From positions 35,466 through 99,465 of the forward strand of contig NZ_JAAVBE010000021.1 of the NCBI RefSeq assembly GCF_014803725.1: 64,000 bases of DNA, read 5' to 3'. The notes under the pieces were generated by a model. It was not told where the DNA came from, did no database searches, and saw nothing but the letters and a program-made list of their open reading frames with translations. A program made the translations under genes and the position numbers. Of this stretch, positions 1-10,618 are shown piece by piece; position 1 is the stretch's first letter; each line of letters opens with the position of its first letter. The DNA comes from Desulfovibrio sp. GTDB taxonomy: Bacteria; Desulfobacterota; Desulfovibrionia; Desulfovibrionales; Desulfovibrionaceae.

Positions 1-1707
<1,707 letters not shown>

Positions 1708-1721
<14 letters not shown>

Positions 1722-3444
1722 GGCCGTTCTCCAAGGTTTCCTTAAGAGCTCGAAGATATTCCAAATCTGCCGCAAAGTCACTCTTTCCCGTATTCTCGCG
1801 TAACGCTGCGGAAATAGAGGATTTTTTTGTCCGCTCGTAATAGGTTTCAAGGTCGCGGCGCAGGCATTCCAACTCCCAGTCGGCGGTCTCCAGGGGGGCC
1901 TTGCCCGGCCCGCGCTGCTCAAACCAGAATTTTTTCTGGCGCTCGTCGAGGTGATAGGGGGTCTCTTCCGCGCCCCATTCCTCAATGATGTCCCAAAAGC
2001 GGCGTGCAGCGGCCGAGCGCAGGGCGAGGTCCGCGCCGAGCTCGCGCAGGTCGGCCAGGCGCTCCGGGTAGCGCACGGCATAGATCATGATCTGCACGTC
2101 GCGCATGTTCTGGCGCGCGCGGCTGGCCGAAACGGCGGAGGCGCCCGCAGCGCCGCGCCTGGCATCGAGCCGCACGGCCGCGCCCCTGCGCAGCTCCTCC
2201 TCCGAGATCTGGAGGTGCCGCGCAAGCGTCGAGGCATAGGGGCTCACCAGCTCCGGCACTTCCACATGCCCGAGAAAGTCCCGCGCCCACTCCACGCTCT
2301 CGCGCGGAGCGAGCGCGCGCAGGGCGTCCACACAAAAGCGCAGGCCCTCCTGCGCGTGGGCCTGCAACGCCTCGAAGGCCTCCTTGCCCGGGCCGCGCAA
2401 AAGACTGTCGATGTCCTCTCCTTCGGGCATGAGCACCACACGGCAGGAGAGACCGCGCGTGAGCAGCATCTCGCAGGAGCGCAGCGCCGCCTTGCGGCCC
2501 GCCCGGTCGCCGTCGAAGAGCAGGAGCAGCCGCGAGGCGAAGCCCGAAAGCCGCTTGACCTGATCCGGCGTGAGCGCCGTGCCCAGCACGCCCACGGCAT
2601 TGGTGTAGCCGAACTGGTGCAGGGTGAGCACATCCATGTACCCTTCGGTGAGCATGGCCTCGCCGCTCGCCGCGATGGCGCGTCTTGCCTGGGCCAGGCC
2701 GTAGAGATGCTCGCCCTTTTTATAGATGGGCGTGTCCGCGCTGTTGATGTATTTGGCTTCGTCCTCCCCGCCGATGATGCGGCCGCCAAAGGCGATGACC
2801 TGGTTGGACAGGCTGCGGATGGGGAAAATGAGCCGCCCCCGGAAGCGGTCATAGGCGCGCCCGCTCGACGAGGTGCCGAGAAGGCCGGCCTGCGCCGCCT
2901 GGGCCGCGCCAAAACCGGCGCGCCTCAGGGTGTCGGCGAGGGACTGCCACCCGCGCCCGGCCCAGCCGAGGCCGAAGCGTTCCACAATTTCCTCGCTCAG
3001 GCCGCGCTTTTCGATATAGGCGCGGCACTCCTCGCCGTCGTGCGCGCGGAGGGCCTCGGCGAAGTGGGCCGCCGCGAGCTCGTGCATCCGCAGCATGGCC
3101 TGCCGCTCGGACTGGCGCTGGCGTTGCCGGGCCTCGCCCCCGGAGGGGCGGCCACCGCGCTCGATCTCGATGCCGAGCTCCGCGGCGAGTTGTTCCAGCG
3201 TGTCCCGGAAGTCCAGGCCGTTGATGCGGCCGTAAAAGTCAAAAAGGTCGCCGGAGGCTTGGCAGCCGAAACAGTAGAAGAGGCCCTTTTCCTCATTGAC
3301 GGAAAAGGAGGGCTTGGTCTCCTGGTGGAAAGGGCAGGGCGCCACCCAGCGCGGGCCGTTGCGCTTGAGCTCCACATAGCGGCGCACCACGTCCACGATA
3401 TTCAGCCGTTCCTTGATGAGCCGGATGGCATCCCTTGACTGCAT
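1708..3444 (-). CDS. dnaG: DNA primase DnaG
   Basis: N-terminal zinc-finger [25 protein letters not shown] and TOPRIM core ([13 protein letters not shown]...[13 protein letters not shown]). Overlaps rpoD start by 14 nt. Confidence 0.97.
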
Positions 3445-3493
3445 GCCTGCCTCGGCGCGCGTTGTGACAGAAAAAGCGGCGCGGCAGCCCGGC

Positions 3494-5920
3494 CTACCGC
3501 AACACCACGATGGTCATGCCGTCGCCGCCCCGGTCCTCGGGCGCGAGTGTCGCGCTGGCGACAGCGGGATGGGCGCGCAGAAACTCCTGCAATTCGCGGC
3601 GCAAGGCCCCGGTGCCGCGGCCGTGCACGATCTCCAGCTCGGAAAAGCCCGCGCGCAGGGCCTTGTCCAGGAAGCGCTCCGTGGCAGCGATGGCATCGGG
3701 CGCGCGCTGCCCGCGCACATCGAGGCGCATGGTCGCTGTCTCTCCCTGCGCGGGAGCGGCCTTGCGGGGTGACGTCGACGGCGCCCGCACCGGCCCCGCT
3801 GCGGCCTTGCCGGCGCCCGGGGCCGCAGCCTCGCGCAGGTCGCGCCGCTCGGCCCAGAGGATGACGCCGTTCATGTCCAGGCGCACGCGGCCCCGCCGTT
3901 CGTCCACATCTGTCACGACGCCGCGCTTGTTGAAGACCGTGTGGAACACCTCCTGGCCCACGCTGAGCGCCTGCGCCTCGGGGAGCACCGAATCCGCGGG
4001 CGCGTCACCGGCGGGCGCCAGCGAGGCGCGCAGGCGCGACATCTCCTTGAGGGACTGCTTGGCCGTGGCGCGGCCCTCCTTCCAGGCGCGCATGAGCTCG
4101 GCCGCGTGGCGCCGCGTCTCGTCGTGCAGGCGGGTGCGCTCCTTTTCCAGGCGCTCCCTGGCCTGCGCGGCGGCGTTGTGGGCGGCCTCGCGCTCCTTCT
4201 TGAGGGCGCCAAGCTCCGCCTCGCGCTGTGCTGCGAGCTCGTTGAGGCGCGCAAGAAGGGCGGTGGTGTCCTGCCCGTCCTGCAAAAGATAGTGCTCGGC
4301 CCGGCGCAGGATGTCTTCGGGCAGGCCGTGCTCGCGGGCGGCGTCCAGCGCCTGGCTGGCGCCCACCTGGTCATAGGCGAGAGCATAGAGCGGCCTGCGC
4401 GTGGCCGGGTCAAAGAGCATGGAAGCCGCGCGCACGCCCTCGCGCGTGAGCGCGTAGGACTTGAGTGCCGGAAAATGCGTGGCTGAGAGCGCGAAACAGC
4501 GCTTGTCCAAAAGCCCGTCGAGCACGGCCTGGGCCAGCGCCGCGCCCTGTGCCGGGTCGGTGCCGGCGCCGAACTCGTCGAGCAGCACGAGGCCCTGCGC
4601 GTCCAGATGCTTCCAGGCTTTGGCAAGATGGTCGATCTGCGCGGTGAAGGTGGAGACATTGCCGTCCAGGCTCTGCTCGTCACCGATGAAGGCGTCCATG
4701 CGCTCGAACCACGGCAGGTGCGAACCGCTGGCGGCCGGGGCCGGCAGGCCGCTCATGGTCATGGCGGCGATGAGGCCCAGCGTCTTCAGGCAGACGGTCT
4801 TACCGCCGGCATTGGCGCCCGTGATGACGAGCACGCGCTCGCCGGGCCGGAGGATGATGTCCAGCGGGCGCACAGGCTCCACAGGCCGGGAACTTTTGCC
4901 TGATTGGGAGGCGCCCTCCCGCGCTTCCAACCCCTGCCGGGCGAGCACCAGCAGCGGGTGGCGCGCCCCCGCGAGGGCGATGCCTTCCTCCGCCGGCGTC
5001 AGCGGCACCGGGCGGGCGTCCAGCGCCTCGGCGAGGCGGCGCTTGGCCTGGAGGAGGTCCAGCTTTGCGAGCAGCGCGAGCGCGCCCTCAGCACCCGGAA
5101 GCTCGCTCACGAGCAGGTCTCGCAGGTAGGCGAGCACCTTGCGCTCCTCCTCGCGCTCCTCATGCTTGAGTTCCTGAAGGCGGTTGTTGATCTCGACGAG
5201 GAACAGGGGCTCGAAATAGCAGGTCTCGCCCGTCTGCGACCAGTCATGGATGATGCCCTGCACGCGTCCCTTGAAATTGGCTTTCAGCGGCAGGACATAC
5301 CTGTCGGAGGAAAGCGTCATGAAATCATCTTGCAGATAGGGCACGAGATTGTATTGCCGCGCGAAATCCTTGACCTTCCTGAGGCAGCTCTGGTGCAGCC
5401 GGCGCACTTCGCTGCGCAGGCGGTAGAGCTCGGGCGAGCTTTCATCCTTCAGGAGGGCGTCGTCGGAGATGCAGCGGTTGAGGGCTGCCGTGAGCTGGGC
5501 CGGGAGGGGCCGCTCTTCGGCAAGCTCCAGAAGCAGCGGCCACTTGCGGGCGGCGTCGGGCACGGTGATGGAGGTGTGGGCCTTCGTTGCCGCGCGCAAA
5601 AGCTCGCGCAGGGCCCAGAAGGCTTCGGTATCGGGGAGGGCACGGTGGGGAGCTGCGGTGCCCCCTTGGGCTGCCTGGAGCAGGCCCGAAACATCCGGGA
5701 AGCCAGCGAGAGCGAAGGGCCTGCCGCTGGCCGGCTCAGGCGTGGCCGCCCACAGGGCGGCTTCCTCATAAATCTTGAGCGCCTTGTGCGCTGCCGCGGC
5801 ATCGGGCAGGGGCTTCAGCGCCTCGGCGAGCGCGCGCCCCGGCGCCGAGATGCAGCGCTGCGCCAGCGCGGCGATGATCTTGTCGAATTCAAGAGCCTGA
5901 AGGGTGCGGGGATGTATCAT
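3494..5920 (-). CDS. mutS2: Endonuclease MutS2 (MutS-type ATPase with C-terminal Smr domain)
   Basis: Walker A ITGANAGGKTVCLKTLGL, Walker B LVLLDEFGAGTDPAQGAAL, C-terminal Smr LDVRGQRAPDAI...LEIVHGRGTGALR. Confidence 0.95.
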   Translation of the reverse strand: MIHPRTLQALEFDKIIAALAQRCISAPGRALAEALKPLPDAAAAHKALKIYEEAALWAATPEPASGRPFALAGFPDVSGLLQAAQGGTAAPHRALPDTEAFWALRELLRAATKAHTSITVPDAARKWPLLLELAEERPLPAQLTAALNRCISDDALLKDESSPELYRLRSEVRRLHQSCLRKVKDFARQYNLVPYLQDDFMTLSSDRYVLPLKANFKGRVQGIIHDWSQTGETCYFEPLFLVEINNRLQELKHEEREEERKVLAYLRDLLVSELPGAEGALALLAKLDLLQAKRRLAEALDARPVPLTPAEEGIALAGARHPLLVLARQGLEAREGASQSGKSSRPVEPVRPLDIILRPGERVLVITGANAGGKTVCLKTLGLIAAMTMSGLPAPAASGSHLPWFERMDAFIGDEQSLDGNVSTFTAQIDHLAKAWKHLDAQGLVLLDEFGAGTDPAQGAALAQAVLDGLLDKRCFALSATHFPALKSYALTREGVRAASMLFDPATRRPLYALAYDQVGASQALDAAREHGLPEDILRRAEHYLLQDGQDTTALLARLNELAAQREAELGALKKEREAAHNAAAQARERLEKERTRLHDETRRHAAELMRAWKEGRATAKQSLKEMSRLRASLAPAGDAPADSVLPEAQALSVGQEVFHTVFNKRGVVTDVDERRGRVRLDMNGVILWAERRDLREAAAPGAGKAAAGPVRAPSTSPRKAAPAQGETATMRLDVRGQRAPDAIAATERFLDKALRAGFSELEIVHGRGTGALRRELQEFLRAHPAVASATLAPEDRGGDGMTIVVLR

Positions 5921-6047
5921 GATCCTGCATCACGGTTGGGTGGTGATGCCGCACAAGATAAGGCCGGCCCCCGGTCTGGCAATGGCACACCGATAGAAAA
6001 AACCGCGGACGCGGCAAGGGCGCGGGCGCGTTGGCGGTCGCCTTTAC

Positions 6048-6500
6048 TTAGGAAAGGCGCTTCTTGACGGCGGCGGCCACTTCCTTGCCGTCGGCGCGGC
6101 CCTTGAAGGCGGTCATGATGGCGGAAATGACCCGCCCCATGTCGCGCGGGCCGGTGGCGCCAAGATCGTCCACGGCGGCATTGACCGCGGCGTCCAGTTC
6201 TTCCGGGGAGAGCTTTTTCGGCAGATAGTGCGTGAGGATGGCCAATTCCTGCGCCTCTTTTTCGGCGAGGTCGGGGCGATTGGCGGCCGTGTACTGCTCG
6301 ATGGAGTCCTGCCGCTGCTTGGCCTCCTTGATGAACACGTCCAGCAATTCGTCATCGTCCAGCGTGCCCCCCGGGCGGCGCAGTTCCACAAGGCGGTTTT
6401 TTGCGGCGGTCTTGACCATGCGCAGCACGCTCACGCGGAGCGCGTCCTTGGCCTTGTAGGCCTGTACATAGTCATTTTCGATTTGTTCCGTCAGGCTCAT
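6048..6500 (-). CDS. GatB/YqeY domain-containing protein
   Basis: MSLTEQIENDYVQAYKAKDALRVSVLRMVKTAAKN...ILTHYLPKKLSPEELDAAV...DMGRVISAIMTAFKGRADGKEVA; YqeY family pattern. Confidence 0.93.
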   Translation of the reverse strand: MSLTEQIENDYVQAYKAKDALRVSVLRMVKTAAKNRLVELRRPGGTLDDDELLDVFIKEAKQRQDSIEQYTAANRPDLAEKEAQELAILTHYLPKKLSPEELDAAVNAAVDDLGATGPRDMGRVISAIMTAFKGRADGKEVAAAVKKRLS

Positions 6501-6548
6501 GACTTCCTCTCGCAGGAATAGGGAGATGGTTGCAGCTGAAGACGCAAA

Positions 6549-6580
6549 CGCTGCGGGAAACCCGAGGATCTCCCGCAGCG
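6549..6580 (-). terminator. Hairpin between rpsU and yqeY, candidate terminator/attenuator
   Basis: 10-bp perfect inverted repeat CGCTGCGGGA/TCCCGCAGCG, followed on the minus strand by TTTG. Confidence 0.6.
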
Positions 6581-6604
6581 CTTAAGCAGTATGTGTGGCG
6601 GAGC

Positions 6605-6808
6605 TTAAGCCATGTTCATCTTGCGCATTTTCTTCATCAGCCGCTTGCGGGCGGCGGCCTTCTTCTTCTTGCGCATGACGCTGGGTTTTTCGTAGTGCTG
6701 GCGCTTCTTCATTTCAGAAAGAATGCCGGCCTTCTCCACCTGCTTCTTGAAACGGCGCAGGGCAATGTCGAAGTTATATTCGTCATCATTCAGAAAAACT
6801 CCGGGCAC
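6605..6808 (-). CDS. rpsU: 30S ribosomal protein S21
   Basis: (GTG)[62 protein letters not shown] start preceded by GGGGGTGA. The track ORF starts too far upstream. Confidence 0.93.
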   Translation of the reverse strand: MPGVFLNDDEYNFDIALRRFKKQVEKAGILSEMKKRQHYEKPSVMRKKKKAAARKRLMKKMRKMNMA

Positions 6809-6969
6809 GAACATCACCCCCTTTGGGCGCCTTTGCGGCGCAAAAATGCGAAAGGCATCCATACTCCATCCGGAGCGGAAGTTCAAGCAAAAATATCGGC
6901 GCGAATGCAAAAAAAGGCGCCCCGTGCACAAGCGGCCGGGGCTTGAGCGAGGGAGCACGGGGGACCGGG

Positions 6970-7007
6970 CCGCGGCAGCCGCACCACAGGTGCCAGGGCT
7001 GCCGCGG
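6970..7007 (-). terminator. Hairpin downstream of the HU gene
   Basis: 11-bp stem CCGCGGCAGCC/GGCTGCCGCGG; no clear T-tract. Confidence 0.4.
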
Positions 7008-7021
7008 CGCGGGAAAAGTGG

Positions 7022-7294
7022 TCAGTTAAGCGCGTCCTTGAGGGTCTTCCCGGCGCGGAAGCGCACCATCTTGCAGGCCGGAATGGTCAGGGTCTCGCCG
7101 GTGCGCGGATTGCGCCCCTGGCGTTCCTTGCGGTTCTCAACGGCAAAGGTGCCGAAACCGGTGAGCGTCACCTTGGAATCCTTGCACAGGGCCTCTTCCA
7201 CGGCGGAAAGAAAGGCGTTGAGCGCCCTTTCGGCACCAGCCTTGGTGAGATTGCCCCTGGCTGCGATTTTTTCGACAAGTTCGGCCTTGGTCAT
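7022..7294 (-). CDS. HU family DNA-binding protein
   Basis: [90 protein letters not shown]. Confidence 0.96.
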   Translation of the reverse strand: MTKAELVEKIAARGNLTKAGAERALNAFLSAVEEALCKDSKVTLTGFGTFAVENRKERQGRNPRTGETLTIPACKMVRFRAGKTLKDALN

Positions 7295-7539
7295 CAGCGT
7301 TTCCTCCTGATAGATGGCGTGACGGCAACCGCGTATCGATTCCCCACTCGACGGCCAGCGCCGTGGCGGCAACGTCGTACACATGGAACTCAAACGCTTT
7401 TGGGCCGGCTTGTCAAGGGCGGATGCCCCGAAACGCCCATCGGACTCCCCCCTGCGCCCTTGCGAAGGGCGGGGCGGAAGGTTAACTTCTCCCAGCATGC
7501 GGGGCGCGGTTCGAGCGCGCCCGCGCGCAAGGAGCAGGC

Positions 7540-8832
7540 GTGAAAGCGGAAATCATCTCGGTGGGTACGGAACTTTTGCTCGGGCATACCGTCAATTCGG
7601 ACGCGGCCCATGTGGCGCGGGAGCTCGCGGCCTTCGGCATCGACCTTGAGCATGTGCAGACCGTGGGCGACAATGCCGCGCGTCTTGAAGCCGCCTTGCG
7701 CGAAGCGCTCTCACGCAGCTCGCTCGTGGTCTGCACCGGCGGCCTCGGGCCCACGGACGACGACCTCACCAAGGAGACCGTCGCCCGCGTGGCCGGGCTG
7801 CCGCTGGTGGAAGACGCGGCAAGCCTCGCCAGACTGCGGGAATATTTCGGCACGCGTCCCATGGGCGAAAACCAGCTCAAGCAGGCGCTCCTGCCCGCCG
7901 GGGCCGAGGCCTTCCCCAACAGCGTGGGGACGGCGCCGGGCTGCGCCGTGCCCGTGGGCGCGGACAAGTTCGTTCTGCTGCTGCCGGGGCCGCCGTCCGA
8001 GCTTTTACCCATGCTGGCGGGGAGCGTCCGCCCCTTCCTCGAGCGGCGCACAGGCGAAGTCATCGTTTCCACCATGATCCGCACTTTCGGCATCGGCGAG
8101 GGCGCCGCGGCCGAGCGCATCAGCGACCTCATGCAGGGCAGCAACCCCACAGCGGCCACCTATGCCACGGACGGCGAGATGTTCGTGCGCGTCACGGCCA
8201 AGGGCGCCAGCGAGGCTGAAGCGCGTGCTCTTGCGGCGCCGCTTGTGGGCGCGGTATGCGAGCGCCTGGGCGATGTGGTCTACGGCGTGGATGTACCGAG
8301 CCTGGAGGCGGTCGTTGTGGCCGGCCTGACCGATGCGGGGCTGCATCTCGTCACGGCCGAGTCCTGCACCGGGGGGCTGCTCGCCAAGCGCATCACCGAC
8401 CAGCCCGGGGCCTCCGCCGTGTTCGAGACCGGCCTCGTCACCTATGCCAACAGCACCAAGACGCGCCTGCTCGGAGTGCCCGAAGAGGTGCTCGCCGCCC
8501 ATGGCGCCGTGAGCCCGCAGACGGCCTCATGGATGGCCGACGGCGCGCGCCTGCGCCAGGGCGGCGACCTCGGCATCGGCATCACCGGCATCGCCGGGCC
8601 GGACGGCGGTACGCCGGAAAAGCCCGTGGGCCTTGTCTATATTGCCCTCAGCGCGCCGGACGGCATCTGGCTGCGCGTCATGCGGCCGCAGGGGCGTTAC
8701 CTCGGCCGCAACTGGACGCGCCAGCGCGCGGCGAGCCACGCTCTTGACCTTGTGCGCCGCCGGCTGGCCGCCCTCCCCATGGAAGCGGAACGGCGGGAGA
8801 ATATCGGCGCGCGGGCACCCGACGGCGCATGA
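7540..8832 (+). CDS. cinA: CinA family protein (competence/damage-inducible protein, nicotinamide-nucleotide amidase)
   Basis: [30 protein letters not shown]...[14 protein letters not shown]... and C-terminal [21 protein letters not shown]...[24 protein letters not shown]. Confidence 0.95.
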   Translation: MKAEIISVGTELLLGHTVNSDAAHVARELAAFGIDLEHVQTVGDNAARLEAALREALSRSSLVVCTGGLGPTDDDLTKETVARVAGLPLVEDAASLARLREYFGTRPMGENQLKQALLPAGAEAFPNSVGTAPGCAVPVGADKFVLLLPGPPSELLPMLAGSVRPFLERRTGEVIVSTMIRTFGIGEGAAAERISDLMQGSNPTAATYATDGEMFVRVTAKGASEAEARALAAPLVGAVCERLGDVVYGVDVPSLEAVVVAGLTDAGLHLVTAESCTGGLLAKRITDQPGASAVFETGLVTYANSTKTRLLGVPEEVLAAHGAVSPQTASWMADGARLRQGGDLGIGITGIAGPDGGTPEKPVGLVYIALSAPDGIWLRVMRPQGRYLGRNWTRQRAASHALDLVRRRLAALPMEAERRENIGARAPDGA

Positions 8833-8934
8833 GGCCAGCGGCTTGGCCGCTGGTACGGTATCTGCATCGAAAAAGGAAAAACCGCCGGCGGGAAATTTGC
8901 GCCCGCCCGGTCGCCCTTTGCCCGGAGAAACGCC

Positions 8935-10104
8935 ATGACCGAAGCCCTGACCCTTGAACTCCCCACCGCGAAGAGCAGCGGCCGCTGGCCCCTGCGCCGT
9001 CTTCTGATGCTGCTTATCGCCGTGCTCGTGCTGGCGGGCGCGGCCCTCGCCTGGTGGATGTATTCCGGCCGCGTGACCAGCGTTGCCGCTCGTCTTGACG
9101 GCATGGTGCATGTGGTGGCGCCCCGCTTTTCCGGCCATGTGGCGAGCCTCGACGTGAAGGAAGGGGACACTGTGGCGCAGGGGCAGCCCGTGGGCAGCAT
9201 GGAGGCCGGGACCTATGACCGCCACCTCGCTCAGGCTGCCGCAGAGGCCGCCAGCTTGCGGCCAGCCCAGGGGCCGGACATGGTGGAGAGCGCGGGCCGT
9301 CTGCGCCAGGCGCAGGAGGCGGAACGCGATTTCGCCGTGCGCATGGCCCAGGCTCGCAATGAGGAAGACCGGCTGCGCCTCTTGCGCGAAGAACGCGTGA
9401 CCGAGCATGTGCGCGCGCAACTGGCCCTGCGCGGGCTGGACAGCCAGGGCGGCGAACGCACGGCCGGCAAGGAGAAGTATGCCGCAGCGCGCGAGGCCGA
9501 AGCCATGGCGCGCAGCCGCAAGGAGGCGGCTGCGGCGGACTTTGAGCGCGCGAGCCTCATGCGCGCGGCGCTGGAGCAGGAGCTGGAGCGCATCCGCCAG
9601 GAGGTCATGGCGGCGCGCAACCACGCCTCGCAGCAGCGCCAGAATGCCACCCGGAGCGCGCTGCCCGAGCAGCTTTCCGCCGACGGTACCCTCTATGCGC
9701 CGGTGGGCGGCACGGTGCTGCGCCGGATGGCAGAACCCGGGCAACTGCTCCAGGCTGGGGAACCGGCGCTCTTCATCGCGCCCGCGGGCGCGGCCGCACG
9801 TGACGCCTTCTGGGTGGATGCCTGGTTCCCGGCCGGGGATGCCAACAGCATCCGCGCCGGCCAGCGGTGCAGTATCCGCATCGGGCAGGCCAGCGTGTCG
9901 GGCAGCGTGCGAGAGGTGCTGCCTCCGCAGCCGCTCCCCGAAGGGCTGGGTGCCGCGCCTCAGGAGGACGGCAGCGCTGCCTCCATGCGCCGGCCTGTGG
10001 CCTACATCCCGGTACGCATCGCCCTCAGCGGCGAGCTCCCGCGGGGCATCAGCCCCGGTTCTCCCGCGGAATGCACGGTCATGACCCACGGGCTGTCCTT
10101 TTAA
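8935..10104 (+). CDS. HlyD/EmrA-type membrane fusion protein
   Basis: One N-terminal TM, then VAPRFSGHVASLDVKEGDTVAQGQPVG biotinyl-lipoyl-like hairpin, coiled coil, beta-barrel (LYAPVGGTVLRRMAEPGQLLQAGEPALFIAP). Confidence 0.85.
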   Translation: MTEALTLELPTAKSSGRWPLRRLLMLLIAVLVLAGAALAWWMYSGRVTSVAARLDGMVHVVAPRFSGHVASLDVKEGDTVAQGQPVGSMEAGTYDRHLAQAAAEAASLRPAQGPDMVESAGRLRQAQEAERDFAVRMAQARNEEDRLRLLREERVTEHVRAQLALRGLDSQGGERTAGKEKYAAAREAEAMARSRKEAAAADFERASLMRAALEQELERIRQEVMAARNHASQQRQNATRSALPEQLSADGTLYAPVGGTVLRRMAEPGQLLQAGEPALFIAPAGAAARDAFWVDAWFPAGDANSIRAGQRCSIRIGQASVSGSVREVLPPQPLPEGLGAAPQEDGSAASMRRPVAYIPVRIALSGELPRGISPGSPAECTVMTHGLSF

Positions 10105-10168
10105 TAGGATTAATAGGACGACAGCGGGCGCCGGCAAATTTGTGCGCGAAAGAGCGGGCGCTCTTCTT

Positions 10169-10187
10169 GACAATGAAATTCATTTTC
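10169..10187. promoter_or_regulatory. Candidate Fur box upstream of DUF2325 gene
   Basis: GACAATGAAATTCATTTTC matches 15/19 to the E. coli Fur consensus GATAATGATAATCATTATC; core AATGAA-A-TTCATT is palindromic; overlaps TTGACA at 10167. Confidence 0.75.
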
Positions 10188-10248
10188 AATTAGTGTCTCT
10201 CCAACACGGGAAAAATTGCCGGCTGCGCCCGGCAGGGAGGAGAGACCC

Positions 10249-10521
10249 ATGAGCGTGACGCTTATCGGCGGCATGGACCGCCTGAAGCCCGAGTACATTT
10301 CCACGGCAGAGGCCCTTGGCCACGACCTCAAGTGCATCAGCCGCAATGAGCGCAACTTCGTTGCCAAGATCGGGAACCCCGATGCGCTCATCGTCTTTAC
10401 CAACAAGATCTCGCATGAGGCCAAGCGCAAGGCGCAGCAGGCCGCGCGCTCGCGCAACATTCCCATCCGCTTCGTCCATTCCTGCGGCGTTTCGACCCTG
10501 CGGGAATGTCTGCTCGGGTAG
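10249..10521 (+). CDS. DUF2325 domain-containing protein
   Basis: MSVTLIGGMDRLKPEYISTAEALGHDLKCISRNERNFVAKIGNPDALIVFTNKISHEAKRKAQQAARSRNIPIRFVHSCGVSTLRECLLG; RBS GGAGGAGA upstream. Confidence 0.8.
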   Translation: MSVTLIGGMDRLKPEYISTAEALGHDLKCISRNERNFVAKIGNPDALIVFTNKISHEAKRKAQQAARSRNIPIRFVHSCGVSTLRECLLG

Positions 10522-10556
10522 CCGCTTGACAAGGCTCGAGGCAGCCGTTATTTCGG

Positions 10557-10571
10557 AAATGAATTTCATTT
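10557..10571. promoter_or_regulatory. Second candidate Fur box, directly upstream of feoB
   Basis: Perfect interrupted palindrome AAATGAA-T-TTCATTT; surrounding 19-mer matches 12/19 to Fur consensus. Confidence 0.65.
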
Positions 10572-10618
10572 TGCCTATCCTTTCCTAAGGATGCGTGAGC
10601 ACGGGGCATGGAGGAAGA

